The position numbers were made by a program, and so were the translations under genes. Below the pieces are notes generated by a model. The model was not told the origin of the DNA, did no database searches, and worked only from the letters and a program-made list of their open reading frames with translations. 64,000 nt of DNA. Origin: Flavobacterium sp. N2820 (GTDB taxonomy: Bacteria > Bacteroidota > Bacteroidia > Flavobacteriales > Flavobacteriaceae). Where the stretch lies: NCBI RefSeq assembly GCF_025947285.1, contig NZ_CP110008.1:2681001-2745000 (forward strand), read 5' to 3'. Shown piece after piece: positions 1-8,270 of this stretch (within the stretch, counting starts at the first letter, position 1; each line of letters begins with the position of its first letter).

Positions 1-1572
1 TTTGAAATGAATGCTCGAATTTCAAATATTGCCTCTGACGGATTTATTGATAGAGCTTCTTCTAATATGTTTGGCTACTTTTTTAATGCCAATTACATCA
101 CCGAAAAATCGCAAGTAAAATTTTTAGCTTTTGGTGGGAAAGAAAAAACCTATCAAGCTTGGTATGGCATTGAAGATGTTGATAAATTAAAAAACGACCG
201 AACATTCAATCCAGCAGGAATGTATACAGATGAATTTGGAAACACACAATTCTACGATAATGAAACCGATAATTATTGGCAAAATCATTTTCAATTGCAT
301 TGGTCTGAAAAGTGGTCTGAAAAGTGGATTTCAAATGCAGCACTACATTATACCATCGGTAAAGGTTATTTTGAGCAATACAGAGAAGATGAAAATTTAG
401 CCGACTATAATTTACCTGATTTCAATGGAAATTCGACTTCAGATTTAGTTAGAAAACGTTGGTTAGAAAATGATTTCTTTGGTGCCACCTTTTCCTTAAA
501 TTATAGATCTCCAAAAACGGATTTTTTAATAGGCGGAGCAGCCAATCGTTATTTAGGAAAGCATTTTGGAGAAGTAGTTTGGACGCAAAATTACATCCCA
601 AATCAAAACCGATATTATGATGATTTCGGAAACAAAGATGATGTAAATTTCTATACTAAAGCATCATATAATATCACAAACAAACTGAATTTATTTACCG
701 ATTTGCAATATCGAATGGTGTTTTATGAAGCAACAAGCGTTAAGTTTTCTGATGTAAATGATACATTTCGATTTTTTAATCCTAAAGCAGGTTTGAGCTA
801 TCAATTGAATGCTAAAAATTCATTTTATGGGTATTTCGGAATCGCAAATAAAGAACCAAGACGTGATGATTATGAAAACGGAAGTGTAAAACCAGAACGT
901 TTATTTGATTATGAATTGGGTTGGAAATACACTACTCAAAAAGTAAAAATTAGTGCCAACGCATTTTATATGAATTATAAAGACCAATTGGTTTTAACTG
1001 GAGCTTTGAATGATGTGGGTTCGCCAATTTTTACCAATAGTGGAAAAAGTTATAGAGTAGGATTAGAAGTGGAGTCATCAATTGCAATTACTAGTAAATT
1101 AATTTTAAATCCAAACGTAACTTTGAGCCAAAACAAAAACCAAGATTTCTACTTTCAACGAGATGGTGTTTTGCAAAACTTAGGCAATACAGACATTGCG
1201 TTTTCTCCAAACTTAGTAATAGGAAATCGCCTGACTTTTTTACCCATTAAGGATTTTCAAATTTCGGTTTTATCCAAATTTGTAAGCGAGCAATACATGG
1301 GAAATATTGATTCAGAGCAATCTAAATTAGACGCTTACTTTGTGAATGATTTGAATGTTAATTACGAATGGAAGTTAAATAAAGCCATTAAATCAATTGT
1401 TTTTTCAGGATTGGTGAATAATATTTTCGATTTAGAATATGAATCAAACGGATATTTCTATACCTACGATGACGATTGGAGTAGTCCAGGAAACGTTACC
1501 ACAGTTGAAGGAACAGGATATTATCCACAAGCCGGAATAAACTTTCTTCTAGGGATGAGTTTAAAATTTTAG
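1..1572 (+). CDS. TonB-dependent outer-membrane receptor, C-terminal part (5' end outside window)
   Basis: The frame is open from base 1, so the gene begins before the window and only about the last 523 residues are seen. The sequence is rich in aromatic residues and alternating hydrophobic strands, as in a 22-stranded TonB-dependent barrel. It contains typical receptor phrases such as NSFYGYFGIANKEP followed by a PERLFDYELGWKY strand, a late NNIFDLEYE turn, and a C-terminal strand ending in phenylalanine. The family imports large or scarce nutrients across the outer membrane using energy from TonB. The plug domain and any carboxypeptidase-like N-terminal domain are not in the window, so the substrate cannot be inferred. 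A hairpin terminator follows directly. Confidence 0.88.
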   Translation, partial: FEMNARISNIASDGFIDRASSNMFGYFFNANYITEKSQVKFLAFGGKEKTYQAWYGIEDVDKLKNDRTFNPAGMYTDEFGNTQFYDNETDNYWQNHFQLHWSEKWSEKWISNAALHYTIGKGYFEQYREDENLADYNLPDFNGNSTSDLVRKRWLENDFFGATFSLNYRSPKTDFLIGGAANRYLGKHFGEVVWTQNYIPNQNRYYDDFGNKDDVNFYTKASYNITNKLNLFTDLQYRMVFYEATSVKFSDVNDTFRFFNPKAGLSYQLNAKNSFYGYFGIANKEPRRDDYENGSVKPERLFDYELGWKYTTQKVKISANAFYMNYKDQLVLTGALNDVGSPIFTNSGKSYRVGLEVESSIAITSKLILNPNVTLSQNKNQDFYFQRDGVLQNLGNTDIAFSPNLVIGNRLTFLPIKDFQISVLSKFVSEQYMGNIDSEQSKLDAYFVNDLNVNYEWKLNKAIKSIVFSGLVNNIFDLEYESNGYFYTYDDDWSSPGNVTTVEGTGYYPQAGINFLLGMSLKF

Positions 1573-1590
1573 TTAAATGTAGTTAAGTTG

Positions 1591-1627
1591 AAAAAAGCCT
1601 GAAAATATATACTTTCAGGCTTTTTTA
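1591..1627. terminator. Bidirectional intrinsic terminator
   Basis: AAAAAAGCCTGAAA at 1591-1604 pairs with TTTCAGGCTTTTTT at 1613-1626. The hairpin has T-runs in both directions and lies between the convergent receptor and lipoprotein genes, so it can end both transcripts. Confidence 0.9.
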
Positions 1628-2050
1628 TTAGTTGTAAACACGTAACGAAACTGCATCAATTTGTTCTACACGATATTGTTTCATAGGATATTGCATTCCG
1701 GCAGCTTGACCAGTAAACAAACTATAAGAAGCACCATCACAACCGCAAACAGCATTAATGCCGCTTAAAGTCATAGTCGAACAACCACTTAATGCCTGAT
1801 TTGGGCAAGCAGCGTCAAAAGCAACATAACTTCCGCCAGTATTGAAAACAAAAATTCCTCTAACGCCAGCACTACCATTATTAATATAAACGGCATTGCT
1901 TGGAAATTGTAAATTACTGTATTGAGGCAACGACATATTAATATTTAAACTAAAACCATAATTAGGTAAATACGGATTGTTATTGCTGAAATTTTCTTTA
2001 TCGCAACCCATTAAAAAAGGAAGAATAAGTAAAATAATATATTTTTTCAT
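1628..2050 (-). CDS. Rieske-like lipoprotein with substituted cluster-ligand histidines
   Basis: The protein has 140 residues with a lipoprotein signal peptide; the lipobox LMGC puts the lipidated Cys at 16. The C-terminal half looks like a Rieske [2Fe-2S] domain. Cys82-Pro-Asn84 and, 17 residues later, Cys102-Gly-Cys-Asp105 stand where CxH and CxxH would be, followed by GASYSLFTGQ, which resembles the usual G-S-x-F-x-x-x-x-G stretch. Both histidine ligands are replaced, by Asn and Asp, so a canonical cluster is unlikely. It is probably anchored to a membrane facing the periplasm or the surface. It is a single gene, transcribed away from greA, with a TAAATTTG -7 element at 2077-2084 (minus strand). 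The fold assignment is inferred from cysteine spacing, and the function is unknown. Confidence 0.7.
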   Translation of the reverse strand: MKKYIILLILPFLMGCDKENFSNNNPYLPNYGFSLNINMSLPQYSNLQFPSNAVYINNGSAGVRGIFVFNTGGSYVAFDAACPNQALSGCSTMTLSGINAVCGCDGASYSLFTGQAAGMQYPMKQYRVEQIDAVSLRVYN

Positions 2051-2143
2051 GCGTTTTTTTTATTTCAATTGTAAAACAAATTTAATTAATTACTTTTGAG
2101 ATACATTATACAATGTCATAAATTAATATTAAAAATAAATTAC

Positions 2144-2151
2144 TATCTTTG
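2144..2151 (+). promoter_or_regulatory. -7 promoter element of greA
   Basis: TATCTTTG matches the Bacteroidota -7 consensus TAnnTTTG. I see no convincing -33 TTTG at the usual spacing. The predicted transcript starts at about 2156-2158, directly before the leader hairpin. Confidence 0.6.
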
Positions 2152-2158
2152 TGAAAAG

Positions 2159-2190
2159 GAATCCCATGTAGGTGGGATTCTTTCTATTTT
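2159..2190 (+). promoter_or_regulatory. Stem-loop in the greA leader (possible attenuator)
   Basis: GAATCCCA (2159-2166) and TGGGATTC (2173-2180) form a perfect 8-bp stem with a TGTAGG loop, followed by the T-rich TTTCTATTTT. It lies between the greA -7 element and the greA start codon, practically at the predicted 5' end of the mRNA. It could be a weak terminator (attenuator) or a 5'-end stabiliser. Confidence 0.55.
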
Positions 2191-2205
2191 ATAAACAATG
2201 AAGTT

Positions 2206-2682
2206 ATGAGTACAGTATCTTATTACACAGCAGAAGGGTTAAAAAAATTAAGAGAAGAATTAGACCAACTTAAAAGTATAGAAAGACCAAAAGCATCTCA
2301 AGCCATTGCAGAAGCAAGAGACAAAGGTGATTTGTCTGAAAATGCAGAATATGATGCCGCTAAAGAAGCTCAAGGATTATTAGAAATGAGAATTTCTAAA
2401 ATGGAAGAGATTGTGTCAAATGCACGTTTAATAGATGAATCTCAGTTAGATTTGTCTAAAGCCTTGGTTTTGTCTAAAGTGAAAATTAAAAACCAAACCA
2501 ACGGTATGGAGATGACCTATACTTTGGTTGCAGAAAGTGAAGCAGATTTAAAAACAGGTAAAATTTCTGTAACTTCTCCTATTGGGAAAGGTTTACTTGG
2601 AAAATCTGTTGGAGAAATTGCCGAAATTAATGTGCCAAATGGCGTATTGAAATTTGAAATTTTAGAAATTTCTAGAGATTAA
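2206..2682 (+). CDS. greA: Transcription elongation factor GreA
   Basis: The protein has 158 residues, the normal length for GreA. The N-terminal coiled coil (about 1-75) contains the signature AIAEARDKGDLSENAEYDAA, with the acidic D/E pair at the hairpin tip that enters the RNA polymerase secondary channel and stimulates cleavage of backtracked transcripts. The C-terminal part (about 80-158) is the FKBP-like domain, with the SPIGKGLLGKSVGE motif. The ATG follows a short leader containing a hairpin. The HIT gene starts 46 bases downstream on the same strand and is probably cotranscribed. Confidence 0.97.
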   Translation: MSTVSYYTAEGLKKLREELDQLKSIERPKASQAIAEARDKGDLSENAEYDAAKEAQGLLEMRISKMEEIVSNARLIDESQLDLSKALVLSKVKIKNQTNGMEMTYTLVAESEADLKTGKISVTSPIGKGLLGKSVGEIAEINVPNGVLKFEILEISRD

Positions 2683-2728
2683 TCTTTATTAGGAAGCATT
2701 TTTACTTTTAAACTTATAAACTTGAAAA

Positions 2729-3118
2729 ATGAGTTCAATTTTCACCAAAATAGTAAACGGAGAAATTCCTTGTTATAAAATAGCTGAAGACGAAAATTAT
2801 TTGGCTTTTTTAGATGTAAACCCAAATGCAAAAGGACATACACTTTGTATTCCAAAACAAGAGATTAATAAAATCTTTGATATGGAAGAAGCGCATTATT
2901 TAGGATTGATGAAGTTTTCAAGAAAAATTGCAAAAGCAGTTGAAAAATCGGTTGAATGTAAACGAATTGGTGTTGCTGTTGTTGGATTAGAAGTGCCTCA
3001 TGTTCATGTACATTTAATTCCGCTTCAAGATATGGATGATATGCGTTTCCAACGAAAAACCAGTATGTCACCAGAAGAGTTTCAAGAATTAGCGAAGCAA
3101 ATCGCTTCTAATTTATAA
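2729..3118 (+). CDS. HIT-family nucleotide-binding protein
   Basis: The protein has 129 residues. It starts with the typical SIFTKIVNGEIPCYKIAED stretch and carries the histidine-triad motif HVHVHL near residue 92, where the middle histidine is the nucleophile in this family. HIT proteins hydrolyse or bind purine nucleotide conjugates such as AMP-lysine, aminoacyl adenylates or dinucleoside polyphosphates; the exact substrate cannot be read from sequence. It lies 46 bases after greA and is followed by a terminator, so the two probably form a short operon. Confidence 0.93.
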   Translation: MSSIFTKIVNGEIPCYKIAEDENYLAFLDVNPNAKGHTLCIPKQEINKIFDMEEAHYLGLMKFSRKIAKAVEKSVECKRIGVAVVGLEVPHVHVHLIPLQDMDDMRFQRKTSMSPEEFQELAKQIASNL

Positions 3119-3120
3119 TA

Positions 3121-3146
3121 AAAAGCACCTTTTTGGTGTTTTTTTT
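3121..3146 (+). terminator. Intrinsic terminator after the HIT gene
   Basis: GCACC (3125-3129), a T5 loop and GGTGT (3135-3139) form a short stem followed by a run of T. The run ends about 15 bases before the next start codon. Confidence 0.75.
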
Positions 3147-3161
3147 GATTAAAAAACAGCC

Positions 3162-4331
3162 ATGAAATATATAATTTATCTTTTATTTTTTCAAACTATT
3201 CTTTTTTCACAAGTTAAAAGTATTTACGCTCCCGTTGAAAAACAAATGCGTCTAATTCCAGAACAGCAAACAAAGTCGGTTCAGGAAATTGCAAGTTATA
3301 TTCAAGCAAATTTTAAAGGCGAAGAACTGCAAATAAAAGCGGCTTACTTTTATGTGATTTCCTCTATTTCTTATGATGTTACCTATAATTTTTCTACAGA
3401 ATTATTTAGTAGCGATGAAGATTTTGTTACAAAAACCATTGCAACAAATAAAGGAGTTTGTATTCACTATGCTAAACTGTTTAAAGCTATAGTAGATAAA
3501 TTAGGCTATCAATGTCAAATAGTTACAGGTTATACAAAACAAAATAATCAAATTAGCAATTTATCACATGCATGGTGCGCCATTAAAATGCAAGATAAAA
3601 ATTGGTATATATTTGATCCAACTTGGGATTCGGGTTATGTGAAAAATGAAAAATTTGTTCGCAACTTAGTTTCTAAACATTTTAAAATGTTGCCTTCAGC
3701 TGCAATTATTTCGCACATGCCCTTTGATTATTTATGGCAATTTACAAAAGAACCTATTTCCAATCGCGAATTTTATAATGGGAAACTATACGATGGAAAA
3801 CCAAAAATAAATTTTGAGTATCAGATAGAAATCGATAAATACCTAAAATTATCTGAAATTGATAAAGCTTTTGAAAGTTCAGAGAGAATTCAAAAAAATG
3901 AAATTTTGAATGATCTAATTCTAGAAGAATACAACTACAAGAAAAATATTTTTAATACCACTCGACTAAATAAAAATGTTGAAAAATTTAATGAGATTGT
4001 AGAAGAATATAACATAGCAATTGTGTTGTTAAACGACTTTATTATATATAGAAACAAAGAATTTACACCATCGTATGCTGATGCAATTCTTTTAGAAATG
4101 ATTAAAACACCAAAAGAACGATTAGAAAATGTTCAAAAAGAATTTTTTGTTTTAGGAAGTATAGGAAAAGAAAATGCATCAAGCTATAATTCGTTGAGGG
4201 CATCCATTTCTGATACGGTAAAACAAGCACAAGAGCAATATGAATTTGTAAAAGAATACATTTCTAAAAGCAAAAAAGAAAGAAAAAAAATGTTTAGAAC
4301 CGTTACTTGGTTTGGTATTCCAGTTAAATAA
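3162..4331 (+). CDS. Secreted transglutaminase-like protein
   Basis: The protein has 389 residues with a Sec signal peptide (MKYIIYLLFFQTILFSQ). The domain at about 40-165 is transglutaminase/protease-like. It shows the papain-type triad in order: Cys100 in NKGVCIHYAKLF, His136 in LSHAWCAI and Asp152 in YIFDPTWDSGY. The rest (about 170-389) is a charged helical region that I do not recognise. The catalytic residues are intact, so a peptidase, amidase or transglutaminase activity in the periplasm or at the surface is plausible, but the substrate is unknown. Its 3' end overlaps the convergent histidine kinase gene by 8 bases. Confidence 0.87.
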   Translation: MKYIIYLLFFQTILFSQVKSIYAPVEKQMRLIPEQQTKSVQEIASYIQANFKGEELQIKAAYFYVISSISYDVTYNFSTELFSSDEDFVTKTIATNKGVCIHYAKLFKAIVDKLGYQCQIVTGYTKQNNQISNLSHAWCAIKMQDKNWYIFDPTWDSGYVKNEKFVRNLVSKHFKMLPSAAIISHMPFDYLWQFTKEPISNREFYNGKLYDGKPKINFEYQIEIDKYLKLSEIDKAFESSERIQKNEILNDLILEEYNYKKNIFNTTRLNKNVEKFNEIVEEYNIAIVLLNDFIIYRNKEFTPSYADAILLEMIKTPKERLENVQKEFFVLGSIGKENASSYNSLRASISDTVKQAQEQYEFVKEYISKSKKERKKMFRTVTWFGIPVK

Positions 4332-5481
4332 AAGTAGTTTTTTTAAAACTTATTTGCATGGTAGTTCCTTTTCCAATTTCAGAATGTGCCACTTTTATTC
4401 TTCCTTTATGGTACTCGTGAACTATTCTTTTGGTCAACGAAAGACCAAGTCCCCAACCGCGTTTTTTCGTAGTAAATCCAGGCTCAAATACTTTTCGAAA
4501 TTGATTTTTCGGAATTCCTTTACCGCTATCGGAAATATTAATTTTTACCACATTTTCTAACTCCGAAATTACAATAGCTAAGCTTCCTTTGCCTTTCATT
4601 GCATCAATTGCATTTTTGACTAGATTTTCAATGGTCCAACTATGTAACGCTGGATTAATCGCAACAAAAATAGGGTGCTCAGGTGCAGAAAAAGTAAAAA
4701 CTACTTGCTTAGAAACTCTCGATTGTAAGTATTCAACGGTTGTTCTAGTATCTTCAATAATGTTTCTTTTTTCTAATGCAGGCTCACTTCCTATTTTTGA
4801 AAATCTATCCGTTATCGTTTGCAATCTGTTGATGTCTTTTTCAATTTCGGCAACCATACTTTCTTCTACATTTTCTAATTTTAAAATTTCCAACCAACCA
4901 ATTAACGAGGAGAGTGGAGTTCCAATTTGATGTGCCGTTTCCTTAGCCATTCCAGCCCAAAGTTTGTTTTGTGTGGCCATTTTTGTGGCTTTGTAAAAAT
5001 TATACACTACAGCGCCAAACAAAATAATAATTAACAGTAGAGCAACCGGATAATATTTCAATTTATTCAATAAAGGAGAATCTCCATAATAAACCAATTG
5101 GTATTTATTGTTTGAACGCTCCATTTTAATGGGCTGATTGTCATTTTTTATCGAATTGAAATATTTTTTTAAAGCAATACTATCATTCGTAATTTCTTCG
5201 TCAATATTATTAAAATCAATAATTCGGTCATTGCTATCTGCAATAAAAATTGGAATGGTAGTATTTTTACTAATGATTTCAAAAGGTAAATCTAAATCAG
5301 AATTTTCGTTTGCATTGGCAACAGTGGTAAGAGCACTTGCCCAAAATTCCATTTTTGCTCGTTCTTCGGTTTTAAAAATTTGGAAAAAGTTATAGGTGTT
5401 CCAAAGTATTAAGATTACAATGAAAAAGGAAGCAATAATGATAAACCAACGAGTGATATTTCGCCTTTCTGAAAACTGCAT
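4324..5481 (-). CDS. Membrane-bound sensor histidine kinase (orphan)
   Basis: The protein has 385 residues. A membrane segment at about 12-33, an extracytoplasmic sensor of about 100 residues and a second segment at about 143-162 precede the kinase core. His184 lies in the H-box AHQIGTPLSSLIGW. The ATPase boxes are all present: N-box ENLVKNAIDAM, G1 DSGKGIP, F-box GFTTKKRGWGLGLSL. I see no HAMP or PAS domain. No response regulator is adjacent, so the partner must be encoded elsewhere. It is divergent from the flavin reductase-like gene and convergent with the transglutaminase-like gene. Confidence 0.93.
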   Translation of the reverse strand: MQFSERRNITRWFIIIASFFIVILILWNTYNFFQIFKTEERAKMEFWASALTTVANANENSDLDLPFEIISKNTTIPIFIADSNDRIIDFNNIDEEITNDSIALKKYFNSIKNDNQPIKMERSNNKYQLVYYGDSPLLNKLKYYPVALLLIIILFGAVVYNFYKATKMATQNKLWAGMAKETAHQIGTPLSSLIGWLEILKLENVEESMVAEIEKDINRLQTITDRFSKIGSEPALEKRNIIEDTRTTVEYLQSRVSKQVVFTFSAPEHPIFVAINPALHSWTIENLVKNAIDAMKGKGSLAIVISELENVVKINISDSGKGIPKNQFRKVFEPGFTTKKRGWGLGLSLTKRIVHEYHKGRIKVAHSEIGKGTTMQISFKKTTFI

Positions 5482-5542
5482 GTATCAAGATTTGATGTAA
5501 AAATACTAAAAACCATTTTAAATTTGATACTTGTTCATGTAA

Positions 5543-5570
5543 TTGAACTTGTATTTGTTTGTTATCTTTG
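5543..5570 (+). promoter_or_regulatory. Promoter of the flavin reductase-like gene
   Basis: TTG at 5543-5545 and TATCTTTG at 5563-5570, spaced by 17, match the Bacteroidota -33/-7 pattern. This supports the ATG at 5588 as the start rather than the upstream in-frame ATG at 5543, which lies inside the promoter. Confidence 0.7.
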
Positions 5571-5587
5571 TAAAAAATAGTTTCAGT

Positions 5588-6463
5588 ATGTTAAGCATCG
5601 ATCCAAAAGAAATAGCGCCTGCAAAATTACAAGGATATTTACAAAGTGCAGTTGCGCCAAGACCTATCGCTTTTGCAAGTACTATGGATAGTAATGGAAA
5701 TCCAAATTTATCGCCTTTTAGTTTTTTCAATGTGTTTAGTTCAAATCCGCCGATTTTGATTTTTTCGCCAGCAAGACGCGTGCGCGATAATACTACAAAA
5801 CACACTTTAATCAATGCACAAAACACGAGAGAAGTTGTAATTAATGTAGTAAATTATGATATTGTGCAACAAATGTCGTTGTCAAGTACCGAATATCCAG
5901 AGGGTGTAAATGAGTTTGAAAAAGCCGGATTTACGATGCTAAAATCAGACAAAGTAAAACCATTTAGAGTTGCAGAAAGTCCTGTACAATTTGAATGTAA
6001 AATCAATGAAGTGATTGCTCTAGGTGACCAAGGCGGGGCTGGAAATTTGGTGATTTGTGAAGTGGTAAAAATTCACATCAACGAAGCCGTTTTAGATGCA
6101 ACTGGTAATATTGACCAGCACAAAATTGATTTGGTTGCCCGAATGGGAGGCAATTGGTACAGTCGTTCCAATGTGGGTATGTTTGAAGTTGAAAAACCGT
6201 TGACTACTTTAGGAATTGGTGTTGATATGATTCCCGATTTCATCAAAGAAAGTGGTTATTTTTCGGGTAATGATTTAGGAAAATTAGGTAACATAGAAAA
6301 TATTCCAACCGAAGAAGAAATTGCTATATTTGTAAAAGAAAATTTTGAAGTCAAAGCCGTTTTAAGTGCGGATGATATGGATACAAAATTTCAAAAAGCA
6401 AAAGAATATGTTGACAGCGGAAGAGCTATAGATGCTTGGAAATTGTTATTAGCAAAAAAATAA
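5588..6463 (+). CDS. Flavin reductase-like (FMN-binding split barrel) protein
   Basis: The protein has 291 residues from the ATG at 5588. The N-terminal domain (about 1-200) has the flavin-reductase split-barrel phrases SAVAPRPIAFAST, GNPNLSPFSFFNVFSSNPP and DNTTKHTL, where FMN is bound in the family. A shorter C-terminal region of about 90 residues is helical and charged. Such proteins are cytoplasmic and either reduce flavin with NAD(P)H or act as flavoenzymes themselves; the substrate is not evident. An upstream ATG at 5543 would start within the promoter. The DUF3127 gene begins 11 bases downstream, suggesting cotranscription. Confidence 0.88.
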   Translation: MLSIDPKEIAPAKLQGYLQSAVAPRPIAFASTMDSNGNPNLSPFSFFNVFSSNPPILIFSPARRVRDNTTKHTLINAQNTREVVINVVNYDIVQQMSLSSTEYPEGVNEFEKAGFTMLKSDKVKPFRVAESPVQFECKINEVIALGDQGGAGNLVICEVVKIHINEAVLDATGNIDQHKIDLVARMGGNWYSRSNVGMFEVEKPLTTLGIGVDMIPDFIKESGYFSGNDLGKLGNIENIPTEEEIAIFVKENFEVKAVLSADDMDTKFQKAKEYVDSGRAIDAWKLLLAKK

Positions 6464-6474
6464 ATTTAAGTATT

Positions 6475-6852
6475 ATGGAAGTTTTAGGAAGAGTAAAATT
6501 AATTAATCCTGTACAACAAGTAAGTGCTTCTTTCAAAAAAAGAGAACTTGTAGTTACTACAGAAGAGCAATATCCTCAACACATTTTGATTGAGTTTGCA
6601 CAAGACAAAACAGATTTGTTAAACAATTATAATGTTGGAGAACAAGTAAAAGTTTCTATCAATTTAAGAGGGAGAGAATGGGTAAATCCACAAGGAGAAA
6701 CTAAATTTTTTAACTCTATCCAAGGTTGGAGAATTGAAAAAGTACAAGCAGAAGCGCCAAGTGCACCACAAATGCCACCAATGCCTGCTGCTGAAGCTTT
6801 TGAACCAGCTACCAATTTTAAAGAAGAAGAACACGACGATTTACCTTTTTAA
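6475..6852 (+). CDS. DUF3127 family protein, OB-fold-like
   Basis: The protein has 125 residues from the ATG at 6475; an in-frame ATG at 6436 overlaps the preceding gene and adds residues unlike the family. It starts MEVLGRVKLI and contains GREWVNPQGETKFFNSIQGW, which resembles a single-stranded-DNA-binding OB fold. A Pro/Ala-rich linker (about 95-110) and an acidic tail ending EEHDDLPF follow. The DDLPF end is strikingly like the acidic tip (DDDIPF) of SSB proteins, which recruits partner proteins. The family is annotated only as a domain of unknown function. A nucleic-acid-binding role is inferred from fold resemblance and tail. Confidence 0.85.
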   Translation: MEVLGRVKLINPVQQVSASFKKRELVVTTEEQYPQHILIEFAQDKTDLLNNYNVGEQVKVSINLRGREWVNPQGETKFFNSIQGWRIEKVQAEAPSAPQMPPMPAAEAFEPATNFKEEEHDDLPF

Positions 6853-6871
6853 AAGTTAGAAGTCAGAATTT

Positions 6872-6906
6872 AGAAGTCAGAAGTTTTATAATTTCTGACT
6901 TTTTCT
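6872..6906 (+). terminator. Intrinsic terminator after the DUF3127 gene
   Basis: AAGTCAGAA (6874-6882) pairs with TTCTGACTT (6893-6901) over 9 bp and is followed by T-rich sequence. It lies within a small run of imperfect repeats (TTAGAAGTCAGAA copies at about 6855-6882). Confidence 0.75.
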
Positions 6907-6938
6907 TTTTCTAATTTCTAAATTCTAAATTTAAAACG

Positions 6939-7574
6939 ATGTATTTTTTAACCAAAGAATTATATTTTCCACCAGTGGAAACTGCTTCACCTGAAGGAAT
7001 TGTTGCTTTTGGAGGCGATTTGTCTCCAGAACGACTCATTTTGGCATATAATTCGGGTATATTTCCTTGGTTTGAAGACGATGAGCCTATTTTATGGTGG
7101 AGCCCACCGGAACGAATGGTGTTGTTTTTTGAAGATTTAAAAATTTCGAAAAGCATGCGAAATATTATCAATCAGAAAAAGTTCAAAGTAACTTTCAACA
7201 CTGCTTTTAAAGAGGTAATTCTAAACTGTAAAAAGATTTCAAGAAAAGATCAGCCCGGCACTTGGATTACGGATAATATGGTTGAAGCATACTGCAAACT
7301 TCACGAATTAGGCATAGCAAAAAGTGTTGAGGTTTGGGAAAATGAAGAATTAGTAGGCGGTTTGTATGGCGTTGATTTAGGTCACGTTTTTTGTGGAGAA
7401 AGTATGTTTTCAAAAGTTTCTAATGCTAGTAAATTGGCTTTTATAGCGTTGGCAAAACAATTAGAAATGGCCAATTATCATTTGTTAGATTGCCAGGTCT
7501 ACAACGATCATTTAGCGAGTTTAGGTTGTGTAGAAATAGATCGAGAAGATTTTATGGTGGTGTTGAAGGTTTAG
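6939..7574 (+). CDS. aat: Leucyl/phenylalanyl-tRNA-protein transferase
   Basis: The protein has 211 residues. It has the family signatures near the N-terminus (FPPVETASPEGIVAFGGDLSP, then SGIFPWFEDDEPILWWSP), the central QPGTWIT motif and ELVGGLYGVDLGHVFCGESMFS, ending in the acetyltransferase-like core with DCQVYNDHLASLG. The enzyme moves Leu or Phe from tRNA to proteins with N-terminal Arg or Lys, marking them for ClpAP/ClpS degradation through the N-degron pathway in the cytoplasm. Its stop codon overlaps that of the convergent unknown gene by 4 bases. Confidence 0.97.
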   Translation: MYFLTKELYFPPVETASPEGIVAFGGDLSPERLILAYNSGIFPWFEDDEPILWWSPPERMVLFFEDLKISKSMRNIINQKKFKVTFNTAFKEVILNCKKISRKDQPGTWITDNMVEAYCKLHELGIAKSVEVWENEELVGGLYGVDLGHVFCGESMFSKVSNASKLAFIALAKQLEMANYHLLDCQVYNDHLASLGCVEIDREDFMVVLKV

Positions 7575-8041
7575 TTTTTTTCAAAACTACTTGCTAGATA
7601 GTTTGATTTATTACAATTTAATACGAGATGTTTTGGAATTCCTTTTTCAAAGGAAACTTCTGTTTTTCCTTTACAATCGTCATTTAAGCTGAAGTTTAGT
7701 TTATTGTTACTTATGTTTTTTGGTAATTCATAAGACATAGTTAAATAATATTCGCCGATGTAATTATTGTTAATATCATAGAATAAAATTCTGCTTGTTG
7801 CTCTACCTGATCCCCAAATCCAAAGTGATGTCATTACTTTATAAGAAGTTGTTTTGCTTTTAATGATTCCTAAATAGGTTAAATTTAGTTCATCATTTCC
7901 TTTTTCATCCCATTTCCCAAAAGTAAAAGTTTTATTAATTATTCCTTTTTTTAAAACAGATTCACGTCTGTATTCTTCTGTTTGAGAAAAAACAATGAAT
8001 GGAATAAGTAGAGAAATAAATAAATAGATTAATGATTTCAT
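7571..8041 (-). CDS. Secreted protein of unknown function
   Basis: The protein has 156 residues with a clear signal peptide (MKSLIYLFISLLIPFIVFSQ). The mature part looks all-beta, with two cysteines near the C-terminal half (in NDDCKGK and LNCNKSN) that could form a disulfide. I do not recognise the family. It is the last gene of a minus-strand cluster, 13 bases after the VF530-type gene. Its stop codon overlaps that of aat by 4 bases. Confidence 0.75.
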   Translation of the reverse strand: MKSLIYLFISLLIPFIVFSQTEEYRRESVLKKGIINKTFTFGKWDEKGNDELNLTYLGIIKSKTTSYKVMTSLWIWGSGRATSRILFYDINNNYIGEYYLTMSYELPKNISNNKLNFSLNDDCKGKTEVSFEKGIPKHLVLNCNKSNYLASSFEKN

Positions 8042-8054
8042 AAATCAATTAATA

Positions 8055-8267
8055 TTAAAGCTTAGGCAACGTTCTCACATACAATTCTTCTACTTTTTTT
8101 CTAGCCCAATCGGTTTTTCTTAAGAATTTTAAGCTTGAATTTACCGAGGGATTTTCTTTAAAACAGTTGATGTTGATTAATTCGGCTAACGTGTCAAATC
8201 CGTAGAAGTTTACTAATTGTTCTACAATTTCCTTTAAAGGTTTTCCGTGAAGTGGGTCGTTGCTCAT
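8055..8267 (-). CDS. VF530-type (DUF2132) small protein
   Basis: The protein has 70 residues and matches the short VF530/DUF2132 family: it starts [19 protein letters not shown], then [41 protein letters not shown]. The family is a small helical fold thought to bind DNA; its cellular role is not established. It begins 3 bases after tag on the same strand, so the two are translated from one message. Confidence 0.88.
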   Translation of the reverse strand: MSNDPLHGKPLKEIVEQLVNFYGFDTLAELININCFKENPSVNSSLKFLRKTDWARKKVEELYVRTLPKL

Positions 8268-8270
8268 AAT

